A DNA stretch of 64,000 nucleotides from Eutrophobius brisbanensis (GCA_038131795.1 JAYPQE010000002.1:62001-126000); one strand, 5' to 3'. Positions 53,283 to 63,209 are shown, numbered from the stretch's first letter. The notes: generated by a model not told the origin, from the sequence alone. Numbers and translations: made by a program.

Positions 53283-54110
53283 ATGGGTTTAAAATTCACA
53301 AAAATGCATGGATTGGGAAATGATTTTATTATCATTGATAATCTTGATGGAAAGATACAAATAACTTCTGACCAGATCAGGTTTATATCAAACCGATATA
53401 CAGGAATCGGTTTCGATCAAATGGTTATGGTGTGTGAAAGTAATAACCCAGATGCTGATGTCCTGTATAAAATTTTTAATGCTGATGGTAATGAAGCTGA
53501 GCAAAGCGGTAATGGTGTGCGTTGTCTTGGCAAGTATCTGATTGAGAAAAACATTCTCTCAAAAACAGAATTTACTGTTGAAAATATCAAGGGACTAATC
53601 AAAATCAATGTAATTGAAGACGGTATTCAGGTGAATATGGGGCGACCTGTTTTTGAACCAGACTTAATTCCCATTAATACGACAAATCAACAGAGGGAAT
53701 ATAATATCGATATCAAGGGTTCAAGCGTTAGCTTTTATTCATTGTCCATGGGTAATCCACATGCTGTTATACTTGTTGATGATATCACATCTGCTGATGT
53801 CCCTGTTATCGGTCCACAGGTACAGGAAAGTGGTTTTTTCCCACAAGGTGTCAATGTAGGGTTTATGCAAATAGTCAATAGAGAGAGTATTAAACTAAGG
53901 GTCTATGAGCGTGGTGCCGGAGAAACCCTCGCCTGTGGCTCAGGTTCCTGTGCAGCTGTCGTTGCCGGTATAATGGACGGTAAACTGGATAATTCAGTGA
54001 AGGTAGATTTACCCGGTGGATCTCTGGCTATAACCTGGGGTGGTGGAGACAGTGAGGTCTGGATGACTGGACCGGCAACCACCGTATTTGAAGGGAGAAT
54101 TGATTTATGA
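53283..54110 (+). CDS. dapF: Diaminopimelate epimerase with Ser at first catalytic Cys
   Basis: Converts LL- to meso-diaminopimelate for lysine and peptidoglycan. The 275 residues match the family: FTKMHGLGNDFIIID at the start, NADGNEAEQ, FFPQGVNVGFMQ and ERGAGETLACGSGSCAAV, which keeps the second catalytic Cys. The first, normally in QCGNGARC, is Ser here (codon AGC in QSGNGVRC). In H. influenzae this Cys is needed, so activity may be altered. It could also be a natural variant form. It overlaps the DUF484 gene by four bases. Confidence 0.92.
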   Translation: MGLKFTKMHGLGNDFIIIDNLDGKIQITSDQIRFISNRYTGIGFDQMVMVCESNNPDADVLYKIFNADGNEAEQSGNGVRCLGKYLIEKNILSKTEFTVENIKGLIKINVIEDGIQVNMGRPVFEPDLIPINTTNQQREYNIDIKGSSVSFYSLSMGNPHAVILVDDITSADVPVIGPQVQESGFFPQGVNVGFMQIVNRESIKLRVYERGAGETLACGSGSCAAVVAGIMDGKLDNSVKVDLPGGSLAITWGGGDSEVWMTGPATTVFEGRIDL

Positions 54111-54808
54111 ACGAAACTAAAGCAAATAAAAAAATCACTATCGGTGAACATGAAGTGTCTGAATTTCTCCTCGCAAATCCGGATTTTTTTATCGAAAACC
54201 CCGAGATTCTTAAAGCCATTCAGGTCCCCCATATCAGCGGAGAAGCCGTATCACTGGTTGAGAAACAGTTATCTTTATTGCGCGAACAGAACAAAAAGAA
54301 CCAGAAACAACTGCAAGATTTAATAGAAGTGGCCAGACAAAACGAAGAGCTTGCCAGAAGAATGCACGAATTATCATTAACCTTAATGGATGCTGCTGAG
54401 CCAAAGGGTATTTTTGAAACGCTATATAAAAATCTGAAAGTAAATTTTAAAGTTGATCATGTTTCTGTCAGGTTATTTGCAAACCCGGCATTTATAGATA
54501 CGTATGCAGGGCCTGAATTTGCAGGGATGGATATTCCTGAGCAGGGTTTATTTGATTCCCTGATAGCAAAGCGTGTACCTATCAGCGGAAAATTAAAGAG
54601 ACAGCAGCAGGTATTTTTATTTGATGATGATGGTGACGATATTGCGTCGGCAGTCATTGTACCTTTACATGGAAAAGGATGGGGGGGAGTATTATCAATT
54701 GCCAGTACGGATATGAACCGGTTCACAGAAAATATGGGCGTTGAACTTTTAGCAAATCTAGGTGAGATACTGAGCTTAATACTTAAACCCTGGATAGTAG
54801 AAAGTTAA
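54107..54808 (+). CDS. DUF484 family protein
   Basis: Protein of 233 residues with the DUF484 N-terminus (LLANPDFFIENPEIL), a coiled coil around residues 50-90, and a GAF-like C-terminal part. It lies between dapF and xerC as in E. coli, where the homologue is YigA. Function unknown to me. Its ATG overlaps the dapF stop. No membrane span or signal. Confidence 0.88.
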   Translation: MNETKANKKITIGEHEVSEFLLANPDFFIENPEILKAIQVPHISGEAVSLVEKQLSLLREQNKKNQKQLQDLIEVARQNEELARRMHELSLTLMDAAEPKGIFETLYKNLKVNFKVDHVSVRLFANPAFIDTYAGPEFAGMDIPEQGLFDSLIAKRVPISGKLKRQQQVFLFDDDGDDIASAVIVPLHGKGWGGVLSIASTDMNRFTENMGVELLANLGEILSLILKPWIVES

Positions 54809-54820
54809 TGTGACTAATAA

Positions 54821-55711
54821 ATGAATAAAACTGACCAGCTGAATGTAGAAGAATTTCTTGCAACATTACATCACCTTTCCAGTCATACCCGGAAAGCCTA
54901 TGAGCATGATCTCAAATTATTGTCCGTATATTGTGATCATAATGACATTCATGCATGGAGCAAGCTAGATGGCAGAATGCTAAGTGGATTTATTGCCTCA
55001 CGTCACAGGCAGGGTATTAGTGGTAAATCACTGCAGCGCAATTTATCAGCTATTCGTGCTTTCTATAGATATTTGATCAAGCATGGGTATAGCAAAAAAA
55101 ACCCGGCGCAGGGAGTGGTAACACCAAAAACGGAAAAAAAATTGCCCAAGACTCTCGATGTAGATCAGTCTGTGCAGTTGGTTGAAATAAATTCTTCAGA
55201 ACCACTAGCTATACGAGACAGGGCAATTTTTGAGATATTATATTCTTCCGGGTTACGGTTATCCGAGTTGGTTAGTCTGGATTTAGATAGTATTGATATA
55301 AATGAAGCCCTGGTCACGGTAACGGGAAAGGGAAAAAAGACACGCAAAATCCCGGTTGGGAAAAAGGCCATTATTGCCATTAACAACTGGTTGAAAATCA
55401 GAAAAAATTATACAACAGACGACGTAAAAGCATTGTTTGTCAGTCAACGAGGTAGCAGACTGGGTTCCAGGTCTGTTCAAAAACGATTAAATGAATGGGC
55501 AATAAAACAAGGCCTGGCAACGGATGTTCACCCACATATGCTGAGACATTCATTTGCTTCCCATATCCTTGAATCGAGCAGTGATTTAAGGGCTGTACAG
55601 GAGTTATTAGGGCATTCAGATATCAGTACAACTCAAATATATACCCATCTGGATTTTCAACATCTTGCAAAGGTCTACGATAAGGCCCATCCCAGGGCCA
55701 AAAAAGCCTGA
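54821..55711 (+). CDS. xerC: Tyrosine recombinase XerC
   Basis: Site-specific recombinase of 296 residues that resolves chromosome dimers with XerD at dif. The catalytic residues are visible: Arg in SSGLRLSELVSLDL, Lys in TGKGKKTRK, His-Arg in HPHMLRHSFASHIL, His in LGHSDISTTQIYTH and Tyr in IYTHLDF. The N-terminal DNA-binding domain covers residues 1-100. Position after dapF and DUF484 is the standard one, so xerC rather than xerD. Confidence 0.94.
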   Translation: MNKTDQLNVEEFLATLHHLSSHTRKAYEHDLKLLSVYCDHNDIHAWSKLDGRMLSGFIASRHRQGISGKSLQRNLSAIRAFYRYLIKHGYSKKNPAQGVVTPKTEKKLPKTLDVDQSVQLVEINSSEPLAIRDRAIFEILYSSGLRLSELVSLDLDSIDINEALVTVTGKGKKTRKIPVGKKAIIAINNWLKIRKNYTTDDVKALFVSQRGSRLGSRSVQKRLNEWAIKQGLATDVHPHMLRHSFASHILESSSDLRAVQELLGHSDISTTQIYTHLDFQHLAKVYDKAHPRAKKA

Positions 55712-55799
55712 AACTGTCACCCGAAATATCAACATCATCGATAGCTCACCTTAGTTTAGTGTAAAATACGCACCGGTAATCCATAGCGAGGAAAAAATT

Positions 55800-56339
55800 T
55801 TGGAGCAATTTAGAGGCACAACGATACTTTCCGTCAGAAGACCGGGACATGTCGTCATCGGGGGTGATGGCCAGGTGTCACTGGGTGATACCGTTATGAA
55901 AGGAAATGCCAGAAAAGTCAGACGCTTATACCAAGACAAAGTGATAGCCGGATTTGCAGGTGGCACTGCAGATGCATTTACATTATTTGAACGGTTTGAA
56001 GGCAAGCTTGAACAATATTCAGGCAATCTTGCACGCTCAGCAGTAGAACTTGCTAAAGACTGGCGCACAGACAGAATGTTACGCAGATTGGAAGCTATGT
56101 TATGTGTAGCTGACGAAACATCTTCGTTGATTATATCTGGAAATGGTGACGTGATAGAACCCGAGGATAATATTATGGCCATTGGTTCCGGTGGGAATTA
56201 TGCCAAGTCTGCGGCTATGGCCTTATTAGAAAATACAGAAATGAATGCCAGAGAAGTTACAGAAATTGCGTTGGGAATTGCAGCTGATATCTGTATATAT
56301 ACCAACAGGTCTTTGGTGTTGGAAGAACTCAAATATTAA
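55800..56339 (+). CDS. hslV: ATP-dependent protease subunit HslV
   Basis: Threonine protease subunit of the HslVU complex, 179 residues. The TTG start (55800) has GAGGA (55788-55792) at a good distance. Processing after MEQFRG exposes the catalytic Thr in TTILSVRR. GDGQVSLGDTVMKGNARKVR and GSGGNYAKSAA are also typical. hslU follows, its start overlapping the stop by one base. Confidence 0.95.
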   Translation: MEQFRGTTILSVRRPGHVVIGGDGQVSLGDTVMKGNARKVRRLYQDKVIAGFAGGTADAFTLFERFEGKLEQYSGNLARSAVELAKDWRTDRMLRRLEAMLCVADETSSLIISGNGDVIEPEDNIMAIGSGGNYAKSAAMALLENTEMNAREVTEIALGIAADICIYTNRSLVLEELKY

Positions 56340-57667
56340 TGGTAGGAATGATGCAGGAATTAACACCCCAGGAAATAGTGGCAGAACTGGATAAATTTAT
56401 CATTGGTCAGGACGAGGCCAAGCGTGCGGTCGCCATCGCGTTAAGGAACAGGTGGAGGCGTATGCAGATTGTGGAAGAATTACGTAATGAAATTACGCCG
56501 AAAAACATCTTGATGATAGGGCCTACTGGTGTGGGTAAAACCGAAATAGCTCGAAGACTGGCAAGGTTGGCAAATGCGCCTTTTATAAAAGTTGAAGCTA
56601 CAAAGTTTACTGAAGTAGGGTACGTAGGGCGGGATGTCGAATCGATTATCAGGGATTTGGCTGATATGTCAGTAAAAATGACCCGGGAACAGGAAATTGC
56701 AAAAGTGTGGCCCAGGGCAGAGGAGGCAGCCAAGCAAAGAATTTTGGACATACTGCTTACGCCGGCCAGAGATATTGAAGAAACTGATGATAACCCCACC
56801 AGGGATAAATTCAGAACCATGCTTGATGAGGGGAAGTTGGACGAGAAGGAAATTGAAATTGAAGTCAGTATGCAGGCGGTTGGTGTAGAGATTATGGCGC
56901 CCCCTGGGATGGAAGAAATGACCAGTCAGTTACAGGGCATGTTTCAGAATATGGGCGAAAATAAAAAGAAGCTCCGAAAGCTTAAAATTCAGGATGCACT
57001 GAAGAATCTGTCGGAAGAAGAAGCAGCCAAGCTGGTAAACGAAGATGACATCAAAGTCAGATCCCTGGAAAATGTTGAACAGAATGGTCTGGTGTTCCTG
57101 GATGAAATAGATAAAGTGACCCGGCGTGGTGACCATAGCGGACCAGATGTCTCACGGGAAGGCGTGCAACGTGATCTTCTCCCCCTGGTGGAAGGCTGTA
57201 CTGTCTCAACTCGTTATGGAATGGTGAAAACAGATCATATTCTCTTTATTGCCTCAGGCGCATTCCACCTTTCTAAACCCTCGGATTTAATACCTGAATT
57301 GCAGGGTAGATTGCCAATTCGAGTTGAACTCAATGCCCTGAATGCCAAAGATTTTATTAGAATACTGAAAGAACCGGATGCTTCATTGACAGAGCAATAT
57401 CAGGCTTTAATGGAGACCGAAGATCTTGAATTAAAATTTTCAGATGATGGGATTGAAAGAATTGCGGAAATAGCCTGGAAGGTAAACGAAACTACAGAAA
57501 ATATAGGCGCAAGAAGATTGCATACGGTCATGGAAAAGTTGCTTGAACCCTTATCCTATGATGCTCCAACCCTTACCGGAAAAACGGTGATTGTCGATAA
57601 AGCATATGTTAATCAACAGCTCAACACTTTAATTGAAGATGAAGATCTTACCAGATACATACTTTAG
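56339..57667 (+). CDS. hslU: ATP-dependent protease ATPase subunit HslU
   Basis: AAA+ unfoldase partner of HslV, 442 residues from the first ATG. ATGs at 56348 and 56351 are also possible. Motifs: ELDKFIIGQDEAKRAVAIAL, Walker A GPTGVGKTE, the inserted I domain (about residues 110-245), Walker B NGLVFLDEIDK and the C-terminal tail LTRYIL that docks into HslV. Together with hslV it forms an operon. Confidence 0.95.
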   Translation: MVGMMQELTPQEIVAELDKFIIGQDEAKRAVAIALRNRWRRMQIVEELRNEITPKNILMIGPTGVGKTEIARRLARLANAPFIKVEATKFTEVGYVGRDVESIIRDLADMSVKMTREQEIAKVWPRAEEAAKQRILDILLTPARDIEETDDNPTRDKFRTMLDEGKLDEKEIEIEVSMQAVGVEIMAPPGMEEMTSQLQGMFQNMGENKKKLRKLKIQDALKNLSEEEAAKLVNEDDIKVRSLENVEQNGLVFLDEIDKVTRRGDHSGPDVSREGVQRDLLPLVEGCTVSTRYGMVKTDHILFIASGAFHLSKPSDLIPELQGRLPIRVELNALNAKDFIRILKEPDASLTEQYQALMETEDLELKFSDDGIERIAEIAWKVNETTENIGARRLHTVMEKLLEPLSYDAPTLTGKTVIVDKAYVNQQLNTLIEDEDLTRYIL

Positions 57668-57678
57668 TTTTTGCATCA

Positions 57679-58014
57679 ATGGTCAGTATTGAACAACTAA
57701 AGCTGAGAAAAAAATCCAGAGTTCTGGAAGTCAGATTCGATGACGGTGTTAACGAGCAATTAGATTTTGAATTCTTGCGAATTCATTCTCCTTCTGCAGA
57801 AGTTAAGGGGCACGGTAAAGGGCAGGAGCGGTTGCAAACGGGCAAACAGAATGTAGTTCTGCTCGAGTTAATACCAGTAGGAAACTATGCTGTTAAGTTA
57901 ATATTTGATGACGGCCATAATAGTGGCATATATACCTGGGACTATTTATACGAGTTATGTGTCAATAAAGAAAAGTACTGGAATATATGCCGCAAAAAAT
58001 TGGAATCTATTTAA
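57679..58014 (+). CDS. DUF971 family protein
   Basis: Small protein of 111 residues with the DUF971 pattern: LEVRFDDGVNEQLDFEFLRI, then IFDDGHNSGIYTWDYL. The fold is shared with the N-terminal zinc-binding domain of gamma-butyrobetaine hydroxylase, though the usual Cys and His ligands are not clear here. It lies between hslU and ubiE as in many gammaproteobacteria. Function unknown. Confidence 0.86.
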   Translation: MVSIEQLKLRKKSRVLEVRFDDGVNEQLDFEFLRIHSPSAEVKGHGKGQERLQTGKQNVVLLELIPVGNYAVKLIFDDGHNSGIYTWDYLYELCVNKEKYWNICRKKLESI

Positions 58015-58028
58015 GCAGACATTTGATT

Positions 58029-58778
58029 ATGGATAACTCTGAATATACAGATTTTGGTAATGAAGAAGTATTACCAGATGAAAAAAGAAGGCGTGTTAAT
58101 GACCTGTTTGACTCTGTTGCTAATAATTATGATTTAATGAATGATTTAATGTCATTCGGAATACACAGGTTATGGAAACGGTATGCAGCGCATATCGCAA
58201 ATATTAAAACGGGTGATAAGGTACTGGATGTGGCAGGTGGAACAGGCGATATGGCAAAGCAATTTTCGCGTCGCGCTGGAAAGTCAGGCAAGGTATATAT
58301 TTGTGACGTGAGTTATGAAATGCTTCACATGGGGCGTGATAAATTAACAGATTTGGGTGATTTTAAAAATATTGAAATGATTCAGGGTGATGCAGAACAT
58401 TTGCCCTTTAAAGACGAGATGTTTGATTTAGTGTGTATTTCTTTTGGGCTTAGAAATGTAACTGATAAGGATCAGGCTTTAAGATCTATGTTTTCCAAAT
58501 TAAAATATGGCGGACAATTACTAATTCTTGAATTTTCAGAATTAGTACTGAATTCATTGAGGCCTGTATACCGAGGCTATTCTGACCACTATATTCCTAT
58601 GCTGGGAAGGTATATTGCCCGGGATGAACCAAGTTATCGCTACCTGGTTGAATCAATTAGACGTCATCCCAATCAGGAAACGCTAAAACAGATGATAGAA
58701 CAGGCAGGGTTTTCCAGGGTGGACTACCTAAATATGACAGGCGGAATCGTTGCTGTACATTCAGCATTTAAAATCTAA
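58029..58778 (+). CDS. ubiE: Ubiquinone/menaquinone biosynthesis C-methyltransferase UbiE
   Basis: SAM-dependent enzyme of 249 residues that C-methylates demethylmenaquinone and the ubiquinone precursor. It contains FDSVANNYDLMNDLMSFG, SAM motif KVLDVAGGTGDMAKQF and ISFGLRNVTDKDQALRSM. I chose ATG 58029, which matches the usual length; the longer frame at 57987 runs back into the DUF971 gene. It heads the ubiE-ubiJ-ubiB set. Confidence 0.95.
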   Translation: MDNSEYTDFGNEEVLPDEKRRRVNDLFDSVANNYDLMNDLMSFGIHRLWKRYAAHIANIKTGDKVLDVAGGTGDMAKQFSRRAGKSGKVYICDVSYEMLHMGRDKLTDLGDFKNIEMIQGDAEHLPFKDEMFDLVCISFGLRNVTDKDQALRSMFSKLKYGGQLLILEFSELVLNSLRPVYRGYSDHYIPMLGRYIARDEPSYRYLVESIRRHPNQETLKQMIEQAGFSRVDYLNMTGGIVAVHSAFKI

Positions 58779-58791
58779 TTTTTAATAAATT

Positions 58792-59403
58792 GTGAAATCA
58801 GATCTGTTTAATTTAATCCCATATATATTCAATAAAATTCTGGAAAATCAACCAGGGTTGGCAGATGAATTCAGTATTTACAAAGGTAAAATCATCCTGA
58901 TTGATTTAAGCAATACCAGTACCATGATTTATATATTAATGGGTGACAAAGGTATGGAAATAGCCAATCAGCCCGTGGAAAAACCCGATCTGATGGTTAG
59001 GGCAACACCATTGGAATTAATTCAATATTTTTTTCTGTCACGCAGTCAATCTGTTCCGTCTTCAGGTGAGATTGAGCTGACGGGAAATATTGGGCTGGCA
59101 CAAAAAATTCAAAATGTTTTTATGAATCTTGATTTTGATTTGGAGGACGCTATATCCAAAGTAATTGGTGATGAATTTTCACATGGCCTTTTTTTTATAT
59201 TTAGGAAGTTTGTTGAGAATATCAATTATGGAAAGCAGGAACTGGCAAACAATTTTGCAGAAATTTTGAAATATGAAAAAGATATAGTGATAGATAATGC
59301 TGAAGTGAGAAGATTCAATCAATCAGTTGACCAGCTTCGTGATGAAGTGGATAAACTGGATTTCAGGATAAAGCGTATATCTAGCACATTAGAGGCATCT
59401 TGA
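58792..59403 (+). CDS. ubiJ: Ubiquinone biosynthesis accessory factor UbiJ
   Basis: SCP2-domain protein of 203 residues. In E. coli it is needed for ubiquinone synthesis and may bind the lipid substrate in the Ubi complex. The start is GTG 58792. Residues 1-110 fit the SCP2 fold and the C-terminus has a coiled-coil-like part, SVDQLRDEVDKLDFRIK. Assignment rests on position and fold, as sequence is weakly conserved. Overlaps ubiB by about one base. Confidence 0.85.
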   Translation: MKSDLFNLIPYIFNKILENQPGLADEFSIYKGKIILIDLSNTSTMIYILMGDKGMEIANQPVEKPDLMVRATPLELIQYFFLSRSQSVPSSGEIELTGNIGLAQKIQNVFMNLDFDLEDAISKVIGDEFSHGLFFIFRKFVENINYGKQELANNFAEILKYEKDIVIDNAEVRRFNQSVDQLRDEVDKLDFRIKRISSTLEAS

Positions 59404-59405
59404 GA

Positions 59406-61067
59406 ATGTTAACCCCAGGTCAAATATTAAGATTATTATATATTCAGCGTATTCTTATTCGTAGTGGACTTGATGAAATTGTATTCTCATTAAATTTGTT
59501 TCGAAGGGTACGCTTTATACAATATTTATTACCCTGGAACTGGATGCAAAAAAACCGCTTCCCCAGGGGGGTAAGGATCAGAAAGGTGTTGGAAGAGCTC
59601 GGGCCAATTTATATAAAATTTGGTCAGTTATTATCTACACGCCGCGATATGCTGCCTGATGATATCGCATCAGAACTATCAAAATTACAGGACCACGTTC
59701 CAGCATTCCCGGGCAATGTTGCCAAATCGATAATTGAAAAGTCGCTTAATAAAAAACTAGATGAAGTATTTCAGGAATTTGATTTGACGCCACTCGCTTC
59801 AGCATCTATAGCACAGGTCCATACAGCAAAGTTGAATGACGGCAGGGATATGATTGTCAAAGTAGTCAGACCTGATATAGAAAAGACTATACGCCGTGAC
59901 CTTGGGATTATGAAGATCATTGCAGTAATGGCTGAAAGCTATTCAGGTGATTTTAATAAATTAAAACCTACTGGAGTTGTTAAAGAATTTGAAAAAACGC
60001 TGCTTGATGAACTCGATCTAATGCGTGAGGCTGCGAATGCATCGCAGTTGCGACGAAATTTTTCAGGGTCTGAGCTACTTTATGTGCCCCAGGTCGAATG
60101 GGAGTATACACGTCATAATTTTATGGTGATGGAGCGAATTAAAGGCATACCCGTATATGATTTTGAGGCGTTACGCAAAGCCAATATAGATTTTAAATGG
60201 CTTGCAGAGGTCGGAGTGGAAATCTTTTTTACCCAGGTGTTTCGAGATAGCTATTTTCACGCTGACATGCATCCAGGCAATATTTTTGTCAGGCCTGGTG
60301 AAAATGGGAAACATCCTAAGATTATGGTTGTTGATTTCGGAATCATGAGCTCACTCAGTGAGTTTGATAAACGATATCTGGCTGAGAATTTTTTGGCTTT
60401 TTTGAATAAAGACTATCAAAAAGTTGCAGAACTACACGTTCAATCCGGGTGGGTCCCGGCAGGTACCCGTGTTGATGAATTTGAATCTGCCATACGTGCG
60501 GTCTGTGAACCATTATTTGATCGGCCAATTAAGGACATATCATTTGGAAAACTTTTATTACGTCTATTTCAAACTGCTGAACGATTCAACATGGTTATTA
60601 TGCCTCAATTATTATTATTGCAGAAAACGCTTGTGAATATTGAGGGACTTGGTCGCGAACTGTATCCGGATTTAAATCTCTGGAAAACAGCCAGGCCACA
60701 CCTTGAAAGGTGGATGATAGACCGCACCGGGATTCGCGGTCTGATTAAAGGAACGCGTGAAAATATTCCATATTGGGTAGACAGGTTACCTGAGTTGCCC
60801 ACGGGAATGCTGGATTTGCTTGAGCGGATTAGGGAGGGTCGGTTTAAATTTGAATGGAAACAGGATGAACTGGAGAAATTACGAAAGGAAATTCGTGCTG
60901 GTAATCGAAGGACCATAATGGCAATCATTGGTGCAACATTGATGATTGGGTGTTTTATCCTGCTGGGATTCAATAACCCAATACTTGGGTTATCAGATAC
61001 GACCATTATAACCTGGGCGCTGGGAGTGGCAGGAACAGCGATTCTATATTTGTCCTATATCCGATAA
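59406..61067 (+). CDS. ubiB: Ubiquinone biosynthesis protein UbiB
   Basis: Atypical protein kinase-like ATPase of 553 residues needed for ubiquinone synthesis. Marks: YIKFGQLLSTRRDMLPDD (KxGQ loop), ASIAQVHTAKL, MVIVK-like ATP site, DSYFHADMHPGNIFV and VVDFGIMS. Two hydrophobic segments at the C-terminus anchor it in the inner membrane. I chose ATG 59406; a TTG at 59400 is two codons earlier. It ends the operon, converging with yibQ. Confidence 0.94.
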   Translation: MLTPGQILRLLYIQRILIRSGLDEIVFSLNLFRRVRFIQYLLPWNWMQKNRFPRGVRIRKVLEELGPIYIKFGQLLSTRRDMLPDDIASELSKLQDHVPAFPGNVAKSIIEKSLNKKLDEVFQEFDLTPLASASIAQVHTAKLNDGRDMIVKVVRPDIEKTIRRDLGIMKIIAVMAESYSGDFNKLKPTGVVKEFEKTLLDELDLMREAANASQLRRNFSGSELLYVPQVEWEYTRHNFMVMERIKGIPVYDFEALRKANIDFKWLAEVGVEIFFTQVFRDSYFHADMHPGNIFVRPGENGKHPKIMVVDFGIMSSLSEFDKRYLAENFLAFLNKDYQKVAELHVQSGWVPAGTRVDEFESAIRAVCEPLFDRPIKDISFGKLLLRLFQTAERFNMVIMPQLLLLQKTLVNIEGLGRELYPDLNLWKTARPHLERWMIDRTGIRGLIKGTRENIPYWVDRLPELPTGMLDLLERIREGRFKFEWKQDELEKLRKEIRAGNRRTIMAIIGATLMIGCFILLGFNNPILGLSDTTIITWALGVAGTAILYLSYIR

Positions 61068-61069
61068 TA

Positions 61070-61873
61070 TTATTTGAGCATTGATATTGTATCTGTCCTA
61101 TGGACATGTTTTGCGTCTAATATCTCCATCAGACTTACCATTTTTACGCCAAACCTATCAAGGTCTATAAGGTTATTGCTTAAGACTTCAATTGTCTCAG
61201 GATGTGGGTGACCGATGGCGATAGCACTTCCTTTACGTTTGGCAACCTTAATCAATTCGAGAAATTGAGCATTGATATATGATTTATCTTTTTTGTTATC
61301 CAGAAATACATCGCGCTTCAGGTAGGGGACATTGTTTAGTTTTGCCATATTACTTGTGATTGCATGACTGCTGGTAACGCTGTCTATAAATATAATTTTT
61401 TTTAAAAACAAATATTCCATTAGCCATTCCATATGTTCTTGCTGGCTGGTTAATAAACTTCCCATATGGTTATTGACACCGATAATATTTGGAATTGCAT
61501 TGAGGTTTGCACTTAAGGTGCTGATAAACTGGGATTCTTTCATATCCACTCTTAATGCCCCTGGCCCCAGGTATTTATTTTTATCAGGTTCCATTGCCTC
61601 CATTGGCAGGTGGAGGATGACCGTTTTACCGGTTTGGTTCGCAATGTTTGATAATTTTACTGAATGGGGTGCATGAGGCATGATTGCGTAGATTACAGGG
61701 CCCGGTAGGGAAAGGGCATTGGTATCGTCAATATTGCGGTAGCCTATGTCATCAATGATGATGCTGATAACAGGAGATGTAAAATGCCCGGCATAGACTG
61801 AAAAGCAAAAGCTGTAGAGAACAACTAGTTTGAAAAGTCCTGATAAATGAATTATAGATCCCTCTGATTTCAT
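61070..61873 (-). CDS. yibQ: Divergent polysaccharide deacetylase family protein YibQ
   Basis: Secreted protein of 267 residues with a hydrophobic N-terminus (SGLFKLVVLYSFCFSVYAG). The fold is the NodB-like barrel of YibQ/DUF610 proteins: ISIIIDDIGYR, HLPMEAMEPDKNKYLGPGAL, GVNNHMGSLLT and AIGHPHPETIEVL. The His-Asp metal set is partly kept, so activity is uncertain. It lies directly after ctpA, the usual order with envC. Possible role in envelope maintenance. Confidence 0.88.
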   Translation of the reverse strand: MKSEGSIIHLSGLFKLVVLYSFCFSVYAGHFTSPVISIIIDDIGYRNIDDTNALSLPGPVIYAIMPHAPHSVKLSNIANQTGKTVILHLPMEAMEPDKNKYLGPGALRVDMKESQFISTLSANLNAIPNIIGVNNHMGSLLTSQQEHMEWLMEYLFLKKIIFIDSVTSSHAITSNMAKLNNVPYLKRDVFLDNKKDKSYINAQFLELIKVAKRKGSAIAIGHPHPETIEVLSNNLIDLDRFGVKMVSLMEILDAKHVHRTDTISMLK

Positions 61874-61877
61874 CAGC

Positions 61878-63209
61878 TTATTCTACTTTTCGTTGTGATA
61901 ACACCATTCCCTTCAGTACGTTGAGGGCCTCATATAATGCATAGTCAGACTGGGAAAGTCTTTGTTCTTCCTCAGTTTCATTACTCGGGGGAGGCGCGCC
62001 ATCAGGAAGATTCGCGTCCTGCCCGCTATTCTGATCTGCATTATTCTCAAGATGACCGCTGAGGTTGGCTTCTGACACTCTTAGAACATTTTGTTCAATC
62101 AATTCAATTTTCACCTCATCAATATTGATGTCAGGAACGATTCCTGATGCCTGTATTGATCGTCCAGATGGCGTGTAATATCTGGCTGTTGTCAGTTTTA
62201 AGGCAGACTCATTGGTCATAGGAAGAATTGTTTGTACCGAGCCTTTACCAAAAGTTTTCTGACCAATTATGATGGCACGGCCATGGTCCTGTAATGCGCC
62301 GGCAACAATTTCAGATGCAGATGCAGAGCCACCATTAACGAGCACGACCATGGGCGCCTTGTTAATCAGGTCAACCGGCTTGGCATCGAATGTCAATTTG
62401 GAATCATTAATTCTTCCTTCAGTGTAGACAATCATTCCTTCTTCCAGGAATAAATCAGATATGGCAACCGCTCCACTTAATATCCCACCGGGGTTATTCC
62501 TAAGATCCAGTATCAGTCCTTTTAGGCTACCGCCATTATCCTCTTTTAATGTTTCCAGAACCCGTTGCGCATCATTTGCTGTATTGGTTTGAAAATTGGA
62601 AACTCGTAAATAACCATATCCAGGCTCCAACGTTCTGGTCCAGGCACTTTTACGGGTAATGGTTTCCCGAGTAATTGTCAGTACCAGAGGTTGTTTCATG
62701 CCTTCTCTGGCGATAGTCAGAGTAATGTCAGTACCTGGCTTGCCACGCATTTTATCTACCGCTTCATTGAGCGACAGTCCTTTGACGGGGGAGTCATCCA
62801 GGCGAATAATCAGGTCTCCCGCCTGAATTCCAGCTCGTTGTGCGGGCGTATCATCAATAGGTGCGATTACCTTTACAAACCCATTTTCCATGCTGACCTC
62901 TATACCCAATCCCCCGAACTCTCCACTGGTACCTTCCTGTAAACTTTGAAATGCCGTCTCATCCAGGTATGAGGAATGTGGATCAAGACCAGATAGCAAC
63001 CCTCTGATAGCGCTTTCTATCAGTTTCTTGTCGTCAATGGATTCAACATAGTCATTTTTGACCTTATCAAACACCTCTGCAAATATTCTGATTTCGTCAA
63101 ATGGTATTTCCTGGATTGTATCCTCTGTCTCTTCTTGTGCAATGGATGAAGTGCAAAAAAATACAAGGAGTATTACCACTAAGGATTGAGGGGGAATAAA
63201 TTTATTCAT
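61878..63209 (-). CDS. ctpA: C-terminal processing peptidase (S41, CtpA/Prc type)
   Basis: Periplasmic serine protease of 443 residues with a signal peptide (ending near SIAQ). A PDZ domain covers about residues 95-185 (GLGIEVSMENGFVKVIAPID). The Ser-Lys dyad is in VNGGSASASEIVAGAL and GQKTFGKGSVQ. The C-terminus is charged and flexible. In pseudomonads CtpA degrades cell-wall hydrolases. It is encoded with the EnvC-like protein, whose gene lies directly upstream. Confidence 0.93.
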   Translation of the reverse strand: MNKFIPPQSLVVILLVFFCTSSIAQEETEDTIQEIPFDEIRIFAEVFDKVKNDYVESIDDKKLIESAIRGLLSGLDPHSSYLDETAFQSLQEGTSGEFGGLGIEVSMENGFVKVIAPIDDTPAQRAGIQAGDLIIRLDDSPVKGLSLNEAVDKMRGKPGTDITLTIAREGMKQPLVLTITRETITRKSAWTRTLEPGYGYLRVSNFQTNTANDAQRVLETLKEDNGGSLKGLILDLRNNPGGILSGAVAISDLFLEEGMIVYTEGRINDSKLTFDAKPVDLINKAPMVVLVNGGSASASEIVAGALQDHGRAIIIGQKTFGKGSVQTILPMTNESALKLTTARYYTPSGRSIQASGIVPDINIDEVKIELIEQNVLRVSEANLSGHLENNADQNSGQDANLPDGAPPPSNETEEEQRLSQSDYALYEALNVLKGMVLSQRKVE

